A stretch of DNA of 64,000 nt from Phocaeicola oris. GTDB lineage: Bacteria > Bacteroidota > Bacteroidia > Bacteroidales > Bacteroidaceae. The notes under the pieces were generated by a model. The model ran no database searches. It saw only the letters and a program-made list of their open reading frames with translations, and had not been told where the DNA came from. This document shows, piece after piece, positions 18,965 through 28,015 of the stretch. The stretch is from NCBI RefSeq assembly GCF_021295095.1, contig NZ_JAJLQX010000016.1, positions 1 through 64,000 of the forward strand. Direction: 5' to 3'. The translations under genes and the position numbers were made by a program. How positions within the stretch are numbered: the first letter of the stretch is position 1; each line of letters begins with the position of its first letter.

Positions 18965-20202
18965 ATGAAAAGAAACGCTTTTTATTTATTAACTTTATTA
19001 CTCGCTATCACACTCTTCACTTCTTGTGAAAAGGATGAGGGAAAAAGCAAAGTTGTTAATCCTATCGCTCAAGCAACTTATACAGGTGATGCCGGCCTGA
19101 CATTGACTTATGACGGCGAAATAATGATAGGTAAAAAATTACTTATACCCCAAATGCAAGTGATCCTTATAAAGCTACTTTGCTTTTAGAAGGTGACGAA
19201 TTTGACTTGTCTGCCGCTCTTTCCAGATCTGAGGCAAAAGGCACTTTTACTACTACCGGCCCTATCCCAGGTTCTGCGTCTGTAACATTAGATATTACAC
19301 AAACTATTCAGGGCGACCAATGCTCTTTTAGCGGTAACGGAGCAACCGATTACTGTACATTTGATTATAACGGTACTGTTTCAACAGGTGCAATGACCAT
19401 GAACTTGGTAAACGTTAAATTGAAGAATTCCACTTTAGCCGGATCAAACTGGAAGTTGATCAATTATAACGTAGAAGACGAAGAAGTTACTTCTCCTCTA
19501 ATTACGGATTGGTCATCAACAGAATCCGTTGCCATTGAAATATTCCCGGGAAATAACATGAAAATGCCTATTGGCGATATGCTTACTCTGGCTACACGCC
19601 TTCCTTTGATTAAGACAGTAAACGAAAGCGGTGACTCTATTACCATATCTGTTTCCGAAATGATAGGTAAAATAGTAAAGAATATAGCTTTCACTCAGGC
19701 AGGAAGCATACAAGCTACTTATCTGGAGTCTAAATCAAAGACCATCATGGTATCTCCCACTACACTGGCCATGTATGTTGAGCCAAGCAATAATAAAGTT
19801 CTTTTGTTAATGAACCCGCAACAGGTTACTGAGACATCCATTGCCCACAAAGGCGCAGGTAAAACGAATAATATGGCTAAAGCCATGATTCCAATGGTTC
19901 TCAACATGATTCCAAATGCAGCTTCTCTACTGAAAGACGGAATCCCGGTCAACTACGAAATGGCTGATGCTTCACATGCTACTTTCTACTTAGACGAAAC
20001 ATTGTTGAAACCATTGCTTCAAGCTACCGTTACTCCTATATTGAGTGACGAAAAGATCAATGCCGCTATCAGCGATGCAATAGCTAAAAATAAGAAGATG
20101 GCTGCTTATTCTAAAATGATTCAGGGAATCATCAAAAGCTTACCTGCTGTAATAGAAAACACAAAAAGCATGAAAATGGGCTTGAACTTCGAAAAGCAAT
20201 AA
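18965..20202 (+). pseudogene. lipoprotein gene interrupted by a -1 shift at an A6 tract (DUF4925-like)
   Basis: The first frame (18965-19189) gives a lipoprotein signal with lipobox LFTSC and then GDAGLTLTYDGEIMIGKK before losing sense. Reading one base back at the run of six A (19133-19138) gives ITYTPNASDPYKATLLLEGDE, which continues seamlessly into the second frame ending at 20202. The joined product is about 412 aa, with a beta-rich N-terminal half and a helical C-terminal half. It resembles the Bacteroides DUF4925-type lipoproteins, though I am unsure of the family. One missing A explains everything, so a real mutation, slippage during transcription or translation, or a sequencing error are all possible. 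A family A array begins 3 bp after the stop. Confidence 0.7.
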
Positions 20203-20204
20203 AG

Positions 20205-20348
20205 CCATACGGATAAACCTGATAACTCATGCGGATGACTTGTCAAACTCATACGCATCAGTTGAGCAACTCATCCGCATGAAATGCTCAAGTCATCCGC
20301 ATGAAACGTGCAACTCACACGTATCACTTCAATCGATGATACAGATGA
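20205..20348. repeat. family A array, locus 2: seven 22-bp palindromic units
   Basis: Units begin at 20205, 20227, 20249, 20271, 20293, 20315 and 20337, exactly 22 bp apart. Cores include TCATGCGGATGA, TCATACGCATCA, TCATCCGCATGA (twice) and TCACACGTATCA. The first unit starts 3 bp after the stop codon of the frameshifted gene and the last ends 38 bp before the IS1182-type element. Confidence 0.85.
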
Positions 20349-20456
20349 ATTAGAAAAGGCACATAAATGAACAAGTCCGTTGAAACAAGAGGGTGTGTCA
20401 TAATCAACATGCTCTCTTTTATTTTATTCTATTTGTCCTTTCTCTATTACTTTCTT

Positions 20457-22118
20457 TTAAGCCGCCAACTTAACTTCAAAATCCGTAAAAATTGGCTTAT
20501 GGTATGCCATCGGTGCATATATCAGCTTACAAAGGGTACTAAAAGCCTTTATCAAGGCCTTAATTCCTTCCAAGTTCAGCCTTCTGCACATTTTTCCTAT
20601 ATTGAAGGCTATGGCAAAGAAGGCAAAGTCCATTCTGACCTTGTCTTTTCCAAAATGTCTGAAACGCTTGTAAGCCTTGTTGTATTTCATCTGTCCGAAC
20701 ACAGCTTCGGGTTCAATGCATCTCCTTCCTCGATGCTTTATGCCTTCCTTCGAGGTTAGGAGTTCCCTTGCCTTCTGCTTGTATTCCTGCAACTGGTGGT
20801 TGACCTCGATGATTCTGTTTCCCTTGGCTCTGAAGCATGAGCCTCTGAGCGGGCATCCCTCACACCGCTGTGCCTTGTAGCGCGCACTGTAAGTAACGAA
20901 GCCGCTGGCGGTGACATCCCTTTTTGTTCCGATACGTCTCATGTGCTGTCCCATAGGGCACACGTAATAGTCCTCCTCCTTGTTGTAATAGAGGCTTGCG
21001 GGGTGGAAGGGACTGGGAGTGTAGCGTGGGCGCTGCTCCTTATGGAAGTAGTTGTACTTTACATAGGCATCCATATCGTGAACGTCCATGAACAGATAGT
21101 TCTCCTCCGACCCGTATCCGGAGTCAGCCACAGCTGTCTTAGTGTAATGACCATAACGTGAGTTGAACGACTCCAGGAAGGATGGCATGGTAAGCGTGTC
21201 GGTAGGATTGGGATAGAGCGCAAAGTCGGTGATGAACTGCTGCTCGGTAGCTATTTGAAGGTTGTATCCAGGCTTGGTCTGCCCGTTCATCATGGCATCC
21301 TCCTTCATACGCATAAACGTGGCATCCGTGTCGGTCTTGCTGTACGAGTTTCGTTCCTCCAGTATATCAAGGTGCCTGTCATATTCCTGCAGTTTTTCCC
21401 GATGTTTTTCTATCTCCCTGATCTGTCTTTTCTTCTCTCTTACCGCCTGATTCTCCTCCTTGCTCTGAGGTTTCGGGGCCGCATCGAGCGACTTGTTCAG
21501 TTCCTGGGCAATCTCCGTGAGTATGGAGGGAGTAATCTCCACCGTCTCCTGCCGGGGAGCGTTGTCCAGAGCGATGACATCTTCTACCTGTCCCAGTAAA
21601 GCCTCTATCTTCTTAATCAGCTTGGCACGGTTATTTTCCACCGTCTTGCGCCATACAAAGGTGTACTTGTTGGCCTTCGATTCTATCTTCGTCCCGTCAA
21701 TATACTCCACGTCAAGGCTGATAAGCCCCTTTTGCGACAGTACCAGCACAACCTGCGTGAAGATGTTGTTGATTTCCTCCTTCAGGCGGTTGCGGAAACG
21801 GTTGATGGTAATGAAGTCCGGTTGCTCATAGCCTGCAAGCCAGATGAAGTGGATGTCGCGCTTAAGCAGTGTCTCTATGCGGCGGCAGGAGTAGATGTTG
21901 TTCATGTAGGCGTACAGTACTACCTTGAGCATCATCTTAGGATGATAGGGATTGCGACCGCTTGGATTGTACTGTTTGTAGACATTGCTCATGTTGAGTC
22001 CGTCAACGAGGGCGTTCAAAAGACGAACGGGGTCATCTTCTGCTATATCCTTGTCGATTCGTTGTGGAAAAAGAACCGTTTGGTTGTGTATGTAAGAATG
22101 AAAGTGTACCTTTGGCAT
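20457..22118 (-). CDS. IS1182-family transposase
   Basis: A 553-aa DDE-type transposase. The N-terminal DUF772-like domain has NPYHPKMMLKVVLYAYMNNIYSCR-type sequence (about residues 55-80) and DFITINRFR. A central coiled coil (about 205-250) and the catalytic core with YIDGTKIES, TDTDATFMR and AVADSGYGSEENY follow. The C-terminal cysteine-rich segment (CEGCPLRGSCF) and RGRRCIEPEAVFGQMKYN carry the last conserved acidic residue. The reading frame is intact and full length, so the element is potentially active. It reads toward the left end of the IS. Confidence 0.93.
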   Translation of the reverse strand: MPKVHFHSYIHNQTVLFPQRIDKDIAEDDPVRLLNALVDGLNMSNVYKQYNPSGRNPYHPKMMLKVVLYAYMNNIYSCRRIETLLKRDIHFIWLAGYEQPDFITINRFRNRLKEEINNIFTQVVLVLSQKGLISLDVEYIDGTKIESKANKYTFVWRKTVENNRAKLIKKIEALLGQVEDVIALDNAPRQETVEITPSILTEIAQELNKSLDAAPKPQSKEENQAVREKKRQIREIEKHREKLQEYDRHLDILEERNSYSKTDTDATFMRMKEDAMMNGQTKPGYNLQIATEQQFITDFALYPNPTDTLTMPSFLESFNSRYGHYTKTAVADSGYGSEENYLFMDVHDMDAYVKYNYFHKEQRPRYTPSPFHPASLYYNKEEDYYVCPMGQHMRRIGTKRDVTASGFVTYSARYKAQRCEGCPLRGSCFRAKGNRIIEVNHQLQEYKQKARELLTSKEGIKHRGRRCIEPEAVFGQMKYNKAYKRFRHFGKDKVRMDFAFFAIAFNIGKMCRRLNLEGIKALIKAFSTLCKLIYAPMAYHKPIFTDFEVKLAA

Positions 22119-22205
22119 AGTTTTAAATTTGAAGACCTAAAAGTACAAAAACTTTAGGAAATAACAAAACCCTGGCTTGAGAAAGTCGGGGCTTTGTGCA
22201 TAAAA

Positions 22206-22238
22206 CAAGAGGATGTGCCTATTTTGACACACCCTCTT
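22206..22238 (-). terminator. terminator-like hairpin formed by the right IS end
   Basis: Read on the minus strand, AAGAGGGTGTGTC pairs with GGCACATCCTCTT and is followed by GTTTTATG. It lies 22 bp beyond the stop of the secreted-protein gene at 22261, so it can end that transcript and also shield the transposase from read-through. Confidence 0.55.
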
Positions 22239-22260
22239 ATTCCTATTATATTGAGGTATA

Positions 22261-22818
22261 TTATTTCTTCTTGCCAAAGGCATGTTGTAATGATTCATAT
22301 TCACTTTGCAACAATGCTGTGAGCTCTTCACCATCGGAATCGGAAGTGGTGGCATAATCTGAAGGATTCAAATTAAAACCAATAGCCAGAACACCCTTTT
22401 TAACAGCTTTCTTCAACGTTCCATTCTTCTCGAAGCGATAATAAGCAAAACGGCGGTATTTAGAATAAACATCCTCCAACTTTACATCAATCGTCTTCAG
22501 CAAAGCAGCACCTCCCGCGACCGTTGGTAACTGAACCGTTTTTCCATTTCCAAGCGAAAGCACACAGATGCCACCCACCGGAATCTCAATCGGATGGTCA
22601 GCCCCAAAGCTGACAGCCAAAGAATAGCGGACAGTCTTATTATACTGAAATCCGGCCAGACCGACATATACGTCGACACCACTCACAGCACCTAAATTCA
22701 AACCTTCCATAATGACCGTACGAACACCGGCAGCATCCGTATTATCATAAACCACGTTCTGGGCCTTAACAGCAATTCCCATTAGAAACAGCACGGCCAA
22801 AAATAACCACTTTTTCAT
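22261..22818 (-). CDS. hypothetical secreted protein
   Basis: A 185-aa protein with a clear signal peptide (MKKWLFLAVLFLMGIAVKAQ) and no lipobox. The mature part is beta-rich (VRTVIMEGLNLGAVSGVDVYVGLAG, GGICVLSLGNG), with a short helical, charged C-terminus ending HAFGKKK. No catalytic or binding motif is recognised. The promoter region is shared with the divergent etfB gene, and the transcript would end at the IS end 22 bp downstream. Likely periplasmic or surface; function unknown. Confidence 0.65.
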   Translation of the reverse strand: MKKWLFLAVLFLMGIAVKAQNVVYDNTDAAGVRTVIMEGLNLGAVSGVDVYVGLAGFQYNKTVRYSLAVSFGADHPIEIPVGGICVLSLGNGKTVQLPTVAGGAALLKTIDVKLEDVYSKYRRFAYYRFEKNGTLKKAVKKGVLAIGFNLNPSDYATTSDSDGEELTALLQSEYESLQHAFGKKK

Positions 22819-22925
22819 TTCCTATTTTATTAAGTTAATTATACCCGCAAAACTAAATATATTTCTGAAATTCTGCGATAAACTGCGCAAAATTGTTTAA
22901 TTTGTGCAGATTTTTAAAAATATCC

Positions 22926-22956
22926 TTTCTGTTTTTCATAAGTTTGACTACCTTTG
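22926..22956 (+). promoter_or_regulatory. promoter of the etfBA-acyl-CoA dehydrogenase operon
   Basis: TTTC (22926-22929), a 19-bp spacer and TACCTTTG (22949-22956) match the Bacteroides form apart from the last -33 base. The leader would be about 65 nt. Confidence 0.5.
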
Positions 22957-23025
22957 GAGCCGAATTTGTGCCTTTAAGAGAAAAGGCATTCCATTTTGAT
23001 TATAAATATATAAAGAAATAGGTAT

Positions 23026-23919
23026 ATGAGTTTAAAAATTGTAGTTTTGGCGAAGCAAGTGCCTGATACTCGAAACGTAGGCAAAGACGCTATGAACGCC
23101 GATGGTACGGTAAACCGTGCTGCTCTTCCGGCAGTGTTCAACCCGGAAGATCTGAATGCCTTGGAACAGGCTCTCAGAATAAAAGATACTCATCCGGGTA
23201 CTACTATCACCCTGTTGACTATGGGGCCGGGACGTGCTGCAGAAATTATTCGTGAAGGTCTTTATAGGGGTGCCGATAACGGTTATCTTCTTACCGACCG
23301 TGCGTTTGCCGGTGCTGATACTTTGGCTACTTCGTACGCCATTGCTACTGCTATCAAAAAGATTGGAGATTGCGATTTGATTCTCGGTGGTCGTCAGGCT
23401 ATCGATGGCGATACAGCTCAGGTAGGTCCGCAAGTCGCTCAAAAGTTGGGCTTAACTCAAATCACATACACAGAAGAAATTCTAAACGTAGATGAAGAGA
23501 AGCGTACCATCACTTGCCGCCGTCACATCGATGGAGGCGTAGAAACAGTCGAAGGCCCGCTTCCTATCGTTGTCACAGTTAATGGAAGCGCTGCTCCATG
23601 TCGTCCTCGTAATGCTAAACTCGTTATGAAATACAAACATGCATTAGGCTATCAGGAAAAAGCTGCTATTACTAAGGATGGCAGTACCCTTCCATACGCT
23701 GACCTCTACACGAAACGCCCTTATTTGAACTTAACGGAATGGACGGCTGCCGATGTAGACGCCGATTTCAGTCAGTGCGGTCTGGCAGGTTCTCCAACCA
23801 AAGTCAAAACAGTGCAGAACATCAGCTTCCAAGCAAAAGAGAGCAAAACGCTTACTTCAAGCGATGCTGATATTGAAGGATTAATTGTTGAACTGATAGC
23901 TAACCACGAAATAGGATAA
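23026..23919 (+). CDS. etfB: electron transfer flavoprotein, beta subunit
   Basis: A 297-aa subunit of the heterodimeric flavoprotein that takes electrons from acyl-CoA dehydrogenase. It begins SLKIVVLAKQVPDTRNV, as usual for EtfB, and has the nucleotide-binding segments LTMGPGRAAEIIREGLYRGAD and LILGGRQAIDGDTAQVGPQ. PLPIVVTVNGSAAPCRPR matches the subunit-interface region. The length is slightly above the 260-residue aerobic EtfB, as in anaerobe versions. It is followed 5 bp later by etfA and overlaps functionally with the dehydrogenase in the same operon. Confidence 0.93.
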   Translation: MSLKIVVLAKQVPDTRNVGKDAMNADGTVNRAALPAVFNPEDLNALEQALRIKDTHPGTTITLLTMGPGRAAEIIREGLYRGADNGYLLTDRAFAGADTLATSYAIATAIKKIGDCDLILGGRQAIDGDTAQVGPQVAQKLGLTQITYTEEILNVDEEKRTITCRRHIDGGVETVEGPLPIVVTVNGSAAPCRPRNAKLVMKYKHALGYQEKAAITKDGSTLPYADLYTKRPYLNLTEWTAADVDADFSQCGLAGSPTKVKTVQNISFQAKESKTLTSSDADIEGLIVELIANHEIG

Positions 23920-23924
23920 AGATT

Positions 23925-24944
23925 ATGAATAATGTATTTGTATATTGCGAGATTGAAGGCACGACTATTGCCGAAGTAAGTCTCGAGCTATTAACCAAAG
24001 GCCGGAAGTTAGCCAATCAGTTAGGCTGCCAAATGGAAGCCGTTGTTGCCGGAACCGGTCTTGAAGGCGTTGAGAAACAAGTATTGAAATATGGTGTCGA
24101 CCGCCTGCACGTGTTCGATGCTCCGGGATTATTCCCTTATACTTCTCTTCCACATACATCTATCTTGGTTAATCTGTTCAAAGAGGAAAAGCCACAGATT
24201 TGTTTAATGGGCGCAACCGTTATCGGTCGTGACCTTGGCCCTCGTGTTTCTTCATCTCTGACAAGTGGCTTGACTGCCGATTGTACACAATTGGAGATTG
24301 GCGATCATGAAGATAAGAAAGCAGGTAAGACTTATCAGAACCTGCTTTATCAGATTCGTCCGGCATTCGGCGGTAATATTATCGCTACCATTGTCAACCC
24401 GGAACATCGTCCTCAAATGGCAACTGTTCGTCCGGGTGTTATGAAGATGGAAGTACTTGATGAAAATTATAAAGGAGAAGTCATCCATCACGATGTTGCA
24501 AAGTATGTTCCTACAACCGATTATGTTGTCAAAGTCATCGACCGCCATGTAGAGAAGTCGAAGAATAATCTGAAAGGTGCTTCTATCATCGTTTCAGGAG
24601 GCTACGGAATGGGATCAAAGGAAGGATTCGACCAGCTCTTCGTTCTGGCTAAAGAACTTCATGCTGAGGTTGGTGCCAGTCGTGCTGCTGTTGATGCCGG
24701 TTTCTGTGAAGCCGACCGTCAGATTGGTCAGACAGGTGTAACTGTTCATCCAAAGATGTATATCGCTTGCGGCATCAGCGGACAGATTCAGCACATCTCA
24801 GGAATGCAAGATTCAGGAATCATCATCTCTATCAACAATGATCCGAATGCTCCTATCAATGCCATTGCCGACTATATCATCAACGGTACGGTAGAGGAAG
24901 TCATTCCAAAACTTATTAAGTATTATAAAAAGAACAGTAAATAA
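23925..24944 (+). CDS. etfA: electron transfer flavoprotein, alpha subunit
   Basis: A 339-aa FAD-binding subunit partner of EtfB. The C-terminal domain shows the family signature: IVSGGYGMGSKEGF, GASRAAVDAGFCEADRQIGQ, TGVTVHPKMYIACGISG, QHISGM and INNDPNAPINAIADY. The N-terminal domain (about 1-190) is the usual alpha/beta fold with VIGRDLGPRVSSSL. The stop codon overlaps the start of the dehydrogenase gene (24944), indicating tight co-translation. No [4Fe-4S] insertion of the bifurcating FixB-like type is seen. Confidence 0.93.
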   Translation: MNNVFVYCEIEGTTIAEVSLELLTKGRKLANQLGCQMEAVVAGTGLEGVEKQVLKYGVDRLHVFDAPGLFPYTSLPHTSILVNLFKEEKPQICLMGATVIGRDLGPRVSSSLTSGLTADCTQLEIGDHEDKKAGKTYQNLLYQIRPAFGGNIIATIVNPEHRPQMATVRPGVMKMEVLDENYKGEVIHHDVAKYVPTTDYVVKVIDRHVEKSKNNLKGASIIVSGGYGMGSKEGFDQLFVLAKELHAEVGASRAAVDAGFCEADRQIGQTGVTVHPKMYIACGISGQIQHISGMQDSGIIISINNDPNAPINAIADYIINGTVEEVIPKLIKYYKKNSK

Positions 24945-26650
24945 TGGAAAACTTTTATAAAGAAGTTCCGGAACTCAAGTATCACTTGAATCATCCGATG
25001 ATGGAGCGCATCTGTCAGTTGAAAGAGCGCAATTACAGCGATAAAGATAATTATGCTGATGCACCACAAGATTTGACTGACGCATTAGATTCATACGATA
25101 AAGTATTAGAGATTACCGGCGAAATTACAGCTAATGTCATTGAAGCCAATGCAGAAAGCGTTGACCAAGAAGGTCCGCACTTAAACAATGGTCGTGTAGA
25201 ATATGCTCAAGGAACAAAACAAAACCTTGAAGCCATGGTAAAAGCCGGATTAAACGGTATGACCATGCCTCGTCAGTACGGCGGCTTGAACTTCCCTATC
25301 ACTCCGTATACCATGTGTGCTGAAATTGTTGCTGCCGCTGATGCCGGTTTTGGTAACATCTGGTCGCTTCAGGATTGCATCGAAACACTTTACGAATTTG
25401 GAAACGAAGACCAACGCAAACGATTCATTCCTCTTGTTTGTAACGGTAAAACCATGTCAATGGACTTGACAGAGCCTGATGCCGGTTCAGACTTACAAAG
25501 CGTGATGCTAAAAGCTACTTTCGATGAGGAAAACAACTGCTGGCGTCTGAATGGCGTAAAACGTTTTATTACCAATGGAGACTCTGACATTCACCTTGTT
25601 TTAGCACGTAGTGAAGAAGGAACTCGTGATGGTCGTGGCCTATCCATGTTTATCTACGACAAACGTAATGGCGGCGTTGATGTCCGCCGTATTGAAAATA
25701 AATTAGGTATTCACGGCTCTCCAACTTGTGAGTTGGTATTCAAGAATGCTAAATGTGAACTCTGCGGTGACCGTAAATTAGGGCTGATCAAATACGTTAT
25801 GGCCTTAATGAACGGAGCTCGCTTGGGCATCTCCGCTCAATCGGTCGGTTTACAACAAGCTGCTTATAATGAAGCCTTGGCATACGCTAAGGACCGTAAA
25901 CAATTCGGTAAAGCTATCATCGAGTTTCCAGCGGTATATGACATGTTAGCTCTGATAAAAGCTAAGTTGGACGCAGGTCGTTCATTGCTTTATCAGACTT
26001 CTCGTTATGTTGATATCTACAAGGCTTTGGATGATATTGCTTGCGAACGCAAACTCACTCCTGAAGAACGTCAGGAAAACAAGAAGTTCTCTAAATTGGC
26101 CGACGCCCTCACTCCACTGGCTAAAGGCATGAACTCTGAGTATGCTAATCAGAGTACTTACGATTGTATTCAAATTCATGGAGGTTCAGGCTTCATGATG
26201 GAATATACTTGTCAGCGTATCTATCGCGATGCCCGCATCACCAGCATCTACGAAGGAACTACTCAATTACAGGTTGTTGCCGCTATCCGTTATGTTACCA
26301 ACGGTACTTATCTGAATATGTTACGTGAATATGAGAATGAGGCTGTTGCTCCGGAATTGGAACAATTGAAAGCTAAAGTAGTCGCTATGACAGACAAGCT
26401 TGAATCTTGCACAAATAAGGTAAAAGAAGCTGCCGATCAAGAACTTTTAGATATGCAGGCGCGTCATCTCTATGAAATTGCCGCCGACTGCATAATGTCC
26501 AATCTCCTGCTTCTGGACGCAACTCGTAATGCAGAGCTTTTCAATAAGTCTGCCCACGTTTATGTTAACTATGCCGAGGCTGAAGTTGCTAAACATGCCG
26601 CGTTCATTGAGAACTTCCATAAAGAAAGCTTGGAATATTATCGCAAATAA
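24944..26650 (+). CDS. acyl-CoA dehydrogenase
   Basis: A 568-aa FAD enzyme forming the alpha-beta double bond of an acyl-CoA and passing electrons to EtfAB. It has the FAD-binding segment MSMDLTEPDAGSDL, the middle-domain WRLNGVKRFITNGD, and the C-terminal GGSGFMMEYTCQRIYRDARI followed by YEGTTQLQ, whose Glu is in the position of the catalytic base of this family. It is longer than the roughly 380-residue classical enzymes because of a helical C-terminal extension after about residue 460, as in other Bacteroides versions. The acyl-CoA substrate cannot be told from sequence. Confidence 0.9.
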   Translation: MENFYKEVPELKYHLNHPMMERICQLKERNYSDKDNYADAPQDLTDALDSYDKVLEITGEITANVIEANAESVDQEGPHLNNGRVEYAQGTKQNLEAMVKAGLNGMTMPRQYGGLNFPITPYTMCAEIVAAADAGFGNIWSLQDCIETLYEFGNEDQRKRFIPLVCNGKTMSMDLTEPDAGSDLQSVMLKATFDEENNCWRLNGVKRFITNGDSDIHLVLARSEEGTRDGRGLSMFIYDKRNGGVDVRRIENKLGIHGSPTCELVFKNAKCELCGDRKLGLIKYVMALMNGARLGISAQSVGLQQAAYNEALAYAKDRKQFGKAIIEFPAVYDMLALIKAKLDAGRSLLYQTSRYVDIYKALDDIACERKLTPEERQENKKFSKLADALTPLAKGMNSEYANQSTYDCIQIHGGSGFMMEYTCQRIYRDARITSIYEGTTQLQVVAAIRYVTNGTYLNMLREYENEAVAPELEQLKAKVVAMTDKLESCTNKVKEAADQELLDMQARHLYEIAADCIMSNLLLLDATRNAELFNKSAHVYVNYAEAEVAKHAAFIENFHKESLEYYRK

Positions 26651-26672
26651 TAATAAGGTACCATAACATAAA

Positions 26673-26711
26673 GAACTCCTCTCCGGTTTATTCGAAGAGG
26701 AGTTCCTTTTT
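26673..26711 (+). terminator. terminator after the etf operon (probably bidirectional)
   Basis: GAACTCCTCT (26673-26682) pairs perfectly with AGAGGAGTTC (26696-26705), followed by CTTTTT. It separates the etf operon from the convergent TolB-like gene. Confidence 0.85.
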
Positions 26712-26750
26712 CCTATCATTCAAGACACTTAACGTGACACATCAAACATA

Positions 26751-27671
26751 TCATTCTAACCGATAACTTACAAAAGCAAGATGTCGGCTGTCTGGAGCCC
26801 ACGAATTTACATTGATAGTTCCTTGTCCGCCAAACAGCTTTACTAAAGTCTTTGGTGTTCCTCCCGCAACAGGCATCAATCTGAGTTCCACATTCTTATT
26901 GGCAAGATGCTCCCCCGGTTCAAGATCACCTTTATGATACGCGATATATATAATCCATTTACCATCGGGAGAAACATGAGGGAACCATGAATTAAGATCT
27001 TCATCAAACGTCATCTGTGTTTGTTCCGATCCGTCGCTTTTCATACGCCACACCTGCATTAGCCCCGTACGTACAGAATTAAACCAGATATAACGGTCGT
27101 CAGGAGTGTATTCCGGTCCATCATCCAATCCTTTGGTTGTAGTCAAACGAATTTCCTCTTCACTGCCATCGGCAGCGATGGTGTAAACATCATATTCTCC
27201 ATCACGAGAAGCACAATATGCTAATCGTTTACCATCATGACTCCAACCATGCAGATAGCTCGGCCCATAAGAAGTTATCAGTTTAGGCACCCCACCTTCA
27301 AGAGGAAGCGTATATACGTGCGACACATAGTTGTTTCGCGAAGGCGATGAACTTACAGCCAAACTCTTACCGTCCGCCGATAATACATGATCGTTATTGC
27401 AAGCAGTCACGTAAGCCGTATTAATAAGGCGGGCATCACCTTTCCCCTGCACATCCATCTTATAAATAAGACCACCGCTATTGAAAATAAGCCACTGCCC
27501 ATCACGAGTCCAGTTGGGAGCCTCTATCAAATAAGGAAATTCTTTTACTACAGTACGCTCTCCTGTCTCAATATCAAGTACTTCAAGTATACTGGTCACC
27601 TTAGGCTGTTGTTGTTGAGCCTGTACCGTCAGCCCCAGAACGGCAAACAGGACTGTAAGTAAATGCTTCAT
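26751..27671 (-). CDS. TolB-like beta-propeller protein, secreted
   Basis: A 306-aa exported protein with signal peptide MKHLLTVLFAVLGLTVQAQ and about six PD40/TolB-type blades. The repeating W/hydrophobic..DG..L motif appears as APNWTRDGQWLIF, LSADGKSLAV, GWSHDGKRLAY, YTPDDRYIWF, VSPDGKWIIY and SWAPDSRHLAF. There is no peptidase domain after the propeller, so a binding or scaffold role in the periplasm is likely, and family-level knowledge does not give a substrate. I used ATG 27671 because the earlier in-frame start adds 18 residues before an obvious signal peptide. Confidence 0.8.
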   Translation of the reverse strand: MKHLLTVLFAVLGLTVQAQQQQPKVTSILEVLDIETGERTVVKEFPYLIEAPNWTRDGQWLIFNSGGLIYKMDVQGKGDARLINTAYVTACNNDHVLSADGKSLAVSSSPSRNNYVSHVYTLPLEGGVPKLITSYGPSYLHGWSHDGKRLAYCASRDGEYDVYTIAADGSEEEIRLTTTKGLDDGPEYTPDDRYIWFNSVRTGLMQVWRMKSDGSEQTQMTFDEDLNSWFPHVSPDGKWIIYIAYHKGDLEPGEHLANKNVELRLMPVAGGTPKTLVKLFGGQGTINVNSWAPDSRHLAFVSYRLE

Positions 27672-27964
27672 AATGTCTATATATATATAAATGTTATTTA
27701 TCTTTCTTTGAAAATATAAAAACAAATATATAAAAATCTTCAGCCCAAAGCATTTTAATACCCAAAAAAGATTATCCTTTCCGCAAAATATCCAACGCTT
27801 TTTTGAAAGTGACTTATAATATCATTCCGCACAATGCCAATCATAGCCATGAACGATTACAGTCTTCATTCTTTTCTTACTCCTTATCGTCAGAAAAAGT
27901 AATGAAATAACCCGTCAGATAACATATTTATACTGTTTCATGTTTTCTTTTTGAAAATAAATTG
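27672..27964. other. divergent intergenic region, nothing clear besides promoters
   Basis: About 290 bp of AT-rich DNA between the divergent TolB-like and fimbrillin/GLUG genes. I see no gene, no strong hairpin and no repeat. Confidence 0.5.
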
Positions 27965-27972
27965 TATATTTG
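27965..27972 (+). promoter_or_regulatory. -7 box for the fimbrillin/GLUG gene
   Basis: TATATTTG fits TAnnTTTG, 43 bp before the ATG at 28016. No TTTG at 18-20 bp spacing was found. Confidence 0.4.
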
Positions 27973-28015
27973 AAACAGAAAACAGATTAACTTGACCACT
28001 GCAAACTATTCTATC

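Larger units (their letters stand above)
20387..22238. mobile_element. IS1182-type insertion sequence, complete
   Basis: The element is 1852 bp. The left terminal repeat AAGAGGGTGTGTCATAAT (20387-20404) and the right one (22221-22238) match at 17 of 18 positions when inverted. It contains one transposase gene on the minus strand. Both ends continue inward into imperfect hairpins followed by T-rich sequence, so each looks like an inward-facing terminator. No clear target-site duplication is visible in the bases immediately outside the repeats (GAAAC on the left, ATTCC on the right). Confidence 0.85.

Noticed and set aside
21732-22157. 141-aa frame antisense to the IS transposase
   Set aside because: Shadow of the transposase gene and not related to any protein family I recognise.
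20387-22238. Target-site duplication for the IS1182-type element
   Set aside because: Bases immediately outside the terminal repeats (GAAAC and ATTCC) do not match, so no duplication can be claimed.
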